DNA of 50,753 nucleotides from Planctomycetia bacterium (GTDB lineage Bacteria > Planctomycetota > UBA8108 > UBA1146), in NCBI GenBank assembly GCA_009937185.1, contig JAACCY010000120.1, positions 1 through 50,753 of the forward strand. The letters are read 5' to 3'. A model generated the notes under the pieces. It made no database searches and had not been told where the DNA came from. It saw nothing but the letters and a program-made list of their open reading frames with translations. This document shows, one piece after another, positions 45,406-50,753 of the stretch. Numbering within the stretch: the first letter of the stretch is position 1; each line of letters opens with the position of its first letter. Position numbers and translations under genes: made by a program.

Positions 45406-45858
45406 GCAATCCTCCTGATTCGTAGACACACTGCCTGCAGAAAAGTACTACAAACAATTTGAATTTTTACGAGCATTCGAGCCACAGTTCTCTCGCAGGC
45501 GGATACGAGAGCTTCAAAGTAGTGAGAGATCAATGACCTTATCGACCCTCACCTATCCTGTGAATTATTTTCAGTCTGTCCTCTTGAATGACGAATACAA
45601 CCCACCATTTAAAGGCTTTTTTTTGTTCGAAAACCCGCCGAAGAATTGCTGTCCAACTAGTCCGGCTTTTCGGATTACCCTAATACGTGACATGCTAAGA
45701 CTGATTCATTAACTCTCTTGAACGCGCATGCCCTCATAGTTGTCACTTCCATAGTTAACCTTAGTCTTTCATAGAATACTCACAGCGGATCACGACGAAT
45801 TCACCGCCCGGCGAAGTAAACCTACATGAACAAAGGAATCATCACTTTTCTTATCGAT
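45406..45858. other. Divergent intergenic region between S8 protease and ThuA-like genes
   Basis: About 450 bp without a supported gene. It must carry promoters for both flanking genes. There is a T8 run near 45620 and an imperfect hairpin (CGAAAA..GCCG/CGGC..TTTTCG, about 45628-45674). Nothing else is recognisable. Confidence 0.4.
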
Positions 45859-45902
45859 CAGGAGGTCACTTTCATGTTATGAAAATGACAGGAGGTCGCT
45901 TT
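45859..45902 (+). promoter_or_regulatory. Duplicated Shine-Dalgarno with a two-codon leader ORF
   Basis: CAGGAGGTCACTTT (45859-45872) recurs 30 bp later as CAGGAGGTCGCTTT (45889-45902), 13 of 14 identical. The first copy is followed by ATG TTA TGA (45874-45882), a minimal start-Leu-stop frame; the second serves the TTG start at 45901. Confidence 0.55.
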
Positions 45903-46971
45903 GTTGAATACATTAAAAATACTGTTTACGGCATTGGTCTTTTTTCTCAGCTTAAACCCCTGCTCTGCTGAAATTATTGGGACCTCTTCAGAAGAAGCTC
46001 GCTGGCTCACTCTTGAATCCAATACCCCCAACGGTCGTCATATCGTTTTCGTCACAGGGGATGAAGAATATCGATCAGAAGAAGGCATGCCTCAGTTGGC
46101 GCATATTCTGTCGAAGTACCATGGCTTCAAATGCACTGTACTTTTCTCCATCAATAAGGAAACAGGATTTATTGATCCAGAAGTTCTCGACAACATACCA
46201 GGTCTAGAAGCCCTCAAGACTGCAGACCTCATGGTCATCTTCACACGATTCAGAAACCTACCGGATGAGCAAATGAAGTTCATTGTGGACTTTGTCGAAT
46301 CAGGAAAGCCTCTCATCGGCCTTCGGACTTCCACGCATGCTTTTGACATTCCTGCCGACAGAAAATATCGCCGATGGTCATGGAGAAACTCGCAATGGAA
46401 TGGCGGCTTTGGCCGTCAAATCATGGGAGAAACCTGGGTCGCTCACCATGGTGGTCACGGTTGGCAAAGTAGCGGTGGGATCATCGTAAAAGAACACTCA
46501 AAGCATCCGATACTCAAAGGGATCAAGGATGGAGATGTGTGGGATCCTTCCGATGTCTACACCGTCAATCTCCCCCTCCCCGAGGGCTGTGTACCTCTTC
46601 TTAACGGAAGAGTCCTCTCTGGAATGGACCCTGATGATGGTCCCTGTGAGATAGAAGTAAGAGACGGAGAAAAATATGACAAGAACAATCCCATCATGCC
46701 GGTGGCTTGGATCAGAGAGCGCTCATTAAGTAATGGAGAAAAACAACGAATCTTTTCCACGACACTCGGGGCTTCGCAAGCTTTCTCCCGTGAAGGCAGC
46801 AGAAGACTCTTGATTCAGGCCAGTTACTGGTGCCTCGGAATGGAAGACAAAATCGACGGTAAAGGGAAAGTAGACCTCGTGGGCACCTTCCGCCCAACTC
46901 CCTTTGGGTTCAGCCGGCACAAAAAAGAAGTCAAACCAAAAGACTTACTCAATGTCATACTCAAAGACTGA
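45901..46971 (+). CDS. Secreted ThuA-like protein
   Basis: 356 residues from TTG 45901, 5 nt after AGGAGG; no ATG lies nearby in frame. Signal peptide LFTALVFFLSLNPCSA. The body is a class I glutamine-amidotransferase-like ThuA fold: 'HIVFVTGDEEYRSEEGMPQLAHIL', 'LMVIFTRFRNLPDEQMKFIVDFVESGKPLIGLRTSTHAF', 'WVAHHGGHG' and 'HPILKGI'. ThuA proteins were named for trehalose use in rhizobia, and secreted versions are abundant in Planctomycetota; activity is unproven for most. 'PVAWIRERS' and 'RIFSTTLGASQAF' are typical of such versions. The gene is monocistronic and converges on the YugP-type gene. Confidence 0.8.
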   Translation: MLNTLKILFTALVFFLSLNPCSAEIIGTSSEEARWLTLESNTPNGRHIVFVTGDEEYRSEEGMPQLAHILSKYHGFKCTVLFSINKETGFIDPEVLDNIPGLEALKTADLMVIFTRFRNLPDEQMKFIVDFVESGKPLIGLRTSTHAFDIPADRKYRRWSWRNSQWNGGFGRQIMGETWVAHHGGHGWQSSGGIIVKEHSKHPILKGIKDGDVWDPSDVYTVNLPLPEGCVPLLNGRVLSGMDPDDGPCEIEVRDGEKYDKNNPIMPVAWIRERSLSNGEKQRIFSTTLGASQAFSREGSRRLLIQASYWCLGMEDKIDGKGKVDLVGTFRPTPFGFSRHKKEVKPKDLLNVILKD

Positions 46972-47002
46972 GAAAGACCGATCTTTTATTCATGCAGTCT
47001 GC

Positions 47003-47734
47003 TTAATTTCGCTGGCCGCCTAATAACCCTGATCTCCATAAGTAGTAAAGCAGGGTCAGTAAAGATTGGATCGTAGCAGCGACATAAGTCATCGCTGCAG
47101 CGCCAAGCACACTTTCGACCCCCCGCATCTCTTCTGAGTCGCTGATCAGGCCGCTCTCACGAAGAACGCTCTTCGCTCTAGAACTGGCATTGAACTCAAC
47201 AGGCCAAGTGATGATCTGAAAAAATACCACTCCCCCAAAAAGACAGATTCCCGCCTGAATCAGAATCGGAATCGAGAGCAATCCACCCGCTAACAACATA
47301 GGAAACGAAAGCCAAGATCCCAGACTCGCGACGGGAACATAGGCACTTCGCAAGGACAGCCAAGGATAATTAACCGCATGCTGAATCGCGTGTCCGGCTT
47401 CATGAGCAGCAATAGCTGCGGCTGCAACACTTCGGCCATGATAATTTTCGGAAGAAAGCCTTAACACTCGCTCCCTTGGATCATAATGGTCCGAGAGATA
47501 ACCATTCGCCATCTCAATCTGAACATCATGGGCTCCACCGAGTTCACAAACTCGCCTTGCCACTTCGGCTCCGGTCCATCCTCTTCTACAGGGTACTGCT
47601 GACCATTTGGCAAACGCTGTCTTCACGCGTGCCTGGGCCAACATCGCAAGTAAAAAGGCAGGGCCGACAAATACGAAATACATGGGATCAAAATAAAGAA
47701 AACCGAAACTCAAAAAGTGGGTGTCCATGATCAT
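47003..47734 (-). CDS. YugP-type membrane zinc metallopeptidase
   Basis: 243 residues; AAGGAAG lies 6 nt before ATG 47734. Several membrane helices surround the motif AAHEAGHAIQH (HExxH). 'GWTGAEVARRVCELGG', 'LSDHYDPRERVLRLSSENYHGRSVAAAAIAAHEAGH', 'PVEFNASSRAKSVL' and 'VLGAAAMTYVAATIQSLLTLLYYLWR' match the neutral zinc metallopeptidase 2 family (B. subtilis YugP). Complete length. The substrate is unknown. It stands alone between convergent ThuA-like and divergent dockerin-tailed genes. Confidence 0.9.
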   Translation of the reverse strand: MIMDTHFLSFGFLYFDPMYFVFVGPAFLLAMLAQARVKTAFAKWSAVPCRRGWTGAEVARRVCELGGAHDVQIEMANGYLSDHYDPRERVLRLSSENYHGRSVAAAAIAAHEAGHAIQHAVNYPWLSLRSAYVPVASLGSWLSFPMLLAGGLLSIPILIQAGICLFGGVVFFQIITWPVEFNASSRAKSVLRESGLISDSEEMRGVESVLGAAAMTYVAATIQSLLTLLYYLWRSGLLGGQRN

Positions 47735-47893
47735 GAATTGCTTCCTTGTCTTCTTTCAATATGACGTAACGAAGAGTGTCCTCGTTCCGTACAACAATGG
47801 AGAATTTATAGATAATTGAACTCAGTTACAAAAAAATATTTCTTTTAGCCAAGCTATTCACCGATTGAAGCCAATTCCGGCAATTCTGCCCTG

Positions 47894-47921
47894 TTGCGAG
47901 TATCTCTATGGTGCATACAAT
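47894..47921 (+). promoter_or_regulatory. Candidate sigma-70 promoter for the dockerin-tailed secreted protein
   Basis: TTGCGA (47894-47899) and TACAAT (47916-47921) are 16 bp apart. The transcript would start near 47928. A small hairpin (GGAAAGGG/CCCTTTTCC, 47949-47970) lies in the leader. Confidence 0.45.
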
Positions 47922-48029
47922 TAGATATATCCGTCCGTTTTTGTTTTCGGAAAGGGCTTTTCCCTTTTCCAAATAAATACAAAACGGGCGAATCGGGCTT
48001 TGTTCAACAAAAATCTGAAAGGAGGCACC

Positions 48030-50606
48030 ATGACTAATCATGGATTTAATGCCGCCGTTGTCACCATTTTGCTAGTGCTCAGCAGTTTGGTCTCACCCGC
48101 TTTTGCCCAGTTGGATTCTGACAGTTTTGAAAGCTACGCTGTCGGTTCAACTATTGCGGGACAAGGCAGTTGGGACACCTGGGATCAAGCAGCCGGAGTA
48201 GATAGTGTCGTTGTCGACACATTCAATTCTACTTCAGGAGGAGTTAATTCTCTCGAGCTCCAAGACAATGATGACATCGTTCGGCTCTTTAATGGACTCA
48301 ATCAGGGCCAATTTGAATTCACTTCAAATGTCTACGTCCCGTCTGGGCAGGCAGGAACATATTACTTCATTCTGCTAAATACATATGAACACAATGGACC
48401 CAAGAATTGGTCTGTTCAAATCGAGATGAGTGATGCCACAGGCCTCGTTACCGATGCTGGTGGATCTTCCGCTATCACGGGTTTGTCAACACCGACTCAA
48501 CTTCGCTATGACCAATGGATTGAGATACGAGTCGTCGTAGACATCGACAATAATTTGTACAGCGCTTATTACGCTGGAACTGAGATCATGCGCGAAAACG
48601 TATGGCAGGTCGGCGGCTCGAATCAGATGAGATGTCTAGATCTGTACAACGGATCGGGTGGAACCTTTTACTACGACGATGTGTACGTGGATGTCTTGGG
48701 TGGTTGTGGAAACTGTTGCCCATTCGACACTCTGAACTGCGTCTCCGACTGTGCCAACGATGCCGTAGACCTCAGCTGGACTAGTTTCCAGCCGGGACCC
48801 TACTCACAAGGGATTACGGTGATTCGTGACGGTGTAGATATTGCAACTCTTCCGGGTGATGCGACTTCTTACCAGGACATCGGTGTGGATGACGGTGTCC
48901 ATAACTACGAAATCGTGGGATTGTGTACTGCGACAACGAGTTGGTCTTCTTCTTGTAGCCTGATTCATTGCAGTGCTATTGACAACGATACTTGCGATAC
49001 CGCCCTGCCGATAACGCTCGGAATTCCCACAGACTTTGACACAACATTTGCACTACTCGACCCTACCGCTCCTGTATTCAGTTGCGCAAACGGAGGTTCG
49101 GTCGATCAGTGGTATACCTTTACTCCACCTTGCGACAGTGTCTTTAACATTTCGCTTTGTGGCTCGAGTTATGACACTGCCTTCGAAGTCTTTGATGCTG
49201 GCCCCGCTCCAGGAAACTGCGCAGGAATGACGCTGATTGAATGCAACGATGACAGTTGTGGATTCCAAAGTGCACTCAATCTCACGGCCTTTGTCGGAAC
49301 TACTTACTTCCTACGTATCTCTGGATTCGGTGGAGATAGAGGCCCCGGTACAATTCTCATCGATGTATCTCCCATCACTGGATTGACAGGTTTCTATGAT
49401 TGCCTTTCTGGCTTTGTCGAAATCGCATGGGATGGTGCAGGAATTGGTCCCACCTACGACGAGTATGAAGTCTTCAAAGACGGAGTTTCTCTCGCTTCTG
49501 GTCTTCCTTCCGGAACAACCTTTTTCACCGACACAAGTCCTGTACCAGGTTCAGGTTTCTATGAAGTCGTCGGCACCAGCGCAAACTGCGGCTTGAGTAG
49601 TGCTCCCACAGGGATCACTCTCACTGTCCCAGACATCAATGCCACCGATGTCATCTTCCGCGTCGAAAACGTTGCGGGCGCTATCGATAGTGCCGGCGCG
49701 CTCTCTGATGCATTAACGGCAACAGGACGCCTTCCTCTCATCGTGGAAGGGCAGCCCGAAGACGCACCCTGTGGAATTCTAGACCCGGGAACGAGTGCCA
49801 TTGAGCGAATTTGGTATTGCGGAGGAACATTCCCCAACAATGCAGCAATGACTGCGGGTTCTTCACTCGCCATCGCAGATGCTCAGCTGTTGGGTATTGG
49901 GATTTATGTTGAAGCGGGAGATGCATGGGGATTCGACCCCGTCGATCCTGCATTCGGAGCCATCGATGGTGTCGCTGACGTAATTGAAGATGGCGATGAC
50001 ACCTTCTTGGCCATGAATGGACTCGACAGTGCCTTCGGTCTCGATCTTAGTACATATGTAGCGGTGGATTACACACAGGATGCTGGAGCCGGAAATGACT
50101 GGACCGACCAATTGATTGCCAGCACCACAGATTCCTTGGGCCCAGATGCCGCTCCCATATGGGAAGAAGCTCTCAGTACATATTCCACCGGTGTTTACTA
50201 CAGCACCAATGCCGGAGGAAAAGTCATTTGCCAAAGCTGGGAATTCGGCGGCTTCAACGGTGACAGGGATGCGCTTGTCGAACTCTATGCCACAGCGCTG
50301 GCTGGAGGCGGAGGAGGACCTACGCTTCCGGAATTCCGCCGAGGTGATTCCAATGGTGATGGTGGATTCAACATTGCTGATGCAGTTTTCCTTCTCGCCG
50401 GACTTTTCAGTGGCGGTCCTGCAAGTGCGTGTGCGGATGCCAGCGATGCTAATGATGATGGTGGAGTGAATATTGCAGACGCAATTTACAAGCTCGCCAC
50501 CCTCTTCAGCGGTGGACCTGCATTGCCAGCACCAGGCTCCGTCGATTGTGGGCCTGATCCCACGGATACAGACCCGCTAGATTGCGCCAGCTACAACTGT
50601 CCGTGA
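48030..50606 (+). CDS. Secreted multidomain protein with LamG-like, FN3, PPC-like, GATase-like and dockerin-like domains
   Basis: 858 residues from ATG 48030, preceded by AAAGGAGG; signal peptide to AFAQ (about residue 27). Residues about 28-225 are a concanavalin/LamG-like beta sandwich. A Cys-rich FN3-like unit spans 228-315. A PPC/bacterial pre-peptidase-like unit covers 317-445 ('DQWYTFTPPCDSVFNISLCGS'). A second FN3 is at 449-535, and 535-757 is the GATase-like domain also present in the S8 protease. The tail (769-858) has two calcium loops, DSNGDGGFNIAD and DANDDGGVNIAD, each followed by a helix ending LFSGGP, a dockerin-like pair. No catalytic domain is recognised. It is probably a surface or matrix protein. 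A terminator follows directly. Confidence 0.8.
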   Translation: MTNHGFNAAVVTILLVLSSLVSPAFAQLDSDSFESYAVGSTIAGQGSWDTWDQAAGVDSVVVDTFNSTSGGVNSLELQDNDDIVRLFNGLNQGQFEFTSNVYVPSGQAGTYYFILLNTYEHNGPKNWSVQIEMSDATGLVTDAGGSSAITGLSTPTQLRYDQWIEIRVVVDIDNNLYSAYYAGTEIMRENVWQVGGSNQMRCLDLYNGSGGTFYYDDVYVDVLGGCGNCCPFDTLNCVSDCANDAVDLSWTSFQPGPYSQGITVIRDGVDIATLPGDATSYQDIGVDDGVHNYEIVGLCTATTSWSSSCSLIHCSAIDNDTCDTALPITLGIPTDFDTTFALLDPTAPVFSCANGGSVDQWYTFTPPCDSVFNISLCGSSYDTAFEVFDAGPAPGNCAGMTLIECNDDSCGFQSALNLTAFVGTTYFLRISGFGGDRGPGTILIDVSPITGLTGFYDCLSGFVEIAWDGAGIGPTYDEYEVFKDGVSLASGLPSGTTFFTDTSPVPGSGFYEVVGTSANCGLSSAPTGITLTVPDINATDVIFRVENVAGAIDSAGALSDALTATGRLPLIVEGQPEDAPCGILDPGTSAIERIWYCGGTFPNNAAMTAGSSLAIADAQLLGIGIYVEAGDAWGFDPVDPAFGAIDGVADVIEDGDDTFLAMNGLDSAFGLDLSTYVAVDYTQDAGAGNDWTDQLIASTTDSLGPDAAPIWEEALSTYSTGVYYSTNAGGKVICQSWEFGGFNGDRDALVELYATALAGGGGGPTLPEFRRGDSNGDGGFNIADAVFLLAGLFSGGPASACADASDANDDGGVNIADAIYKLATLFSGGPALPAPGSVDCGPDPTDTDPLDCASYNCP

Positions 50607-50630
50607 ACCCCGATAGTCATGTTCAAAATA

Positions 50631-50668
50631 AAAGAGGTGAGGGTTTGCCCCTCACCTCTTTTTTTATC
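50631..50668 (+). terminator. Rho-independent terminator
   Basis: AGAGGTGAGGG (50633-50643) pairs perfectly with CCCTCACCTCT (50649-50659), extended by AA/TT, and is followed by a T-run. It ends the transcript of the dockerin-tailed gene. The remaining 85 bp of the window show no gene. Confidence 0.9.
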
Positions 50669-50753
50669 TCTCACGACGAGGGTCTATGACCAGCGCAGCG
50701 GATCCCTATCCATCTTGTGCATCATCACGCTGTACCGTCTCTGGGGAAAATGC

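Overview
The window looks like a chromosomal segment of a Gram-negative, probably marine member of the Planctomycetota. This is an inference from family content: large secreted multidomain proteins with PKD, FN3-like and dockerin-like modules, many lipoproteins, a ThuA-like secreted protein, a TonB-like/terpene-cyclase-fold fusion, acidic proteins, and moderate GC. There is no rRNA or tRNA to confirm it. I saw no insertion sequence, phage or CRISPR array.

Layout. (1) 1-12.9 kb: part of a type II secretion (T2SS) locus. The minor pseudopilins gspH-I-J are on the + strand and gspK, a gspC-like gene, gspL and gspM are on the - strand. Between them lie two Kelch-type lipoproteins and a membrane-anchored HEAT-repeat protein. 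(2) 13-20.9 kb (-): an efflux operon of a DUF971 protein, a membrane fusion protein and two tandem RND transporters. The second RND gene carries an in-frame TAG. (3) 21-27 kb (+): hemF, the TonB-like/toroid fusion, then thiS-thiG, a CPBP protease and a double-HTH regulator with a degenerate S24 domain. (4) 27-32.9 kb: a TPR lipoprotein with a striking structured 5' leader, a YkgJ-type protein, a PEGA lipoprotein, murD, radA and a PAP2 phosphatase. (5) 32.9-40.2 kb (-): a NuoE-NuoF fusion and a formate dehydrogenase alpha subunit, then an M48 protease and a PMT-type glycosyltransferase. (6) 40.5-50.7 kb: a giant S8 protease with six PKD repeats, a ThuA-like protein, a YugP-type membrane peptidase and a secreted dockerin-tailed protein.

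The strongest result is that the formate dehydrogenase is one gene, not two. Its two reading frames are in the same phase and are joined by a TGA exactly at the catalytic selenocysteine position. A hairpin with the GGTCT apical loop of the E. coli fdhF SECIS follows at the same 18-nt spacing. The organism should therefore make selenocysteine. Further leads are the leader RNA before the TPR lipoprotein, which pairs with the ribosome binding site, an FN3 plus GATase-like module shared by the two giant secreted proteins, CxxC pairs in every PKD repeat, and several hairpin-rich intergenic regions.

How the parts may work together (inference): the T2SS could export the signal-peptide-bearing giants. 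The NuoE-NuoF fusion would pass electrons from formate, oxidised by the selenoenzyme, to NAD. The RND operon, PAP2 and glycosyltransferase genes concern the envelope.
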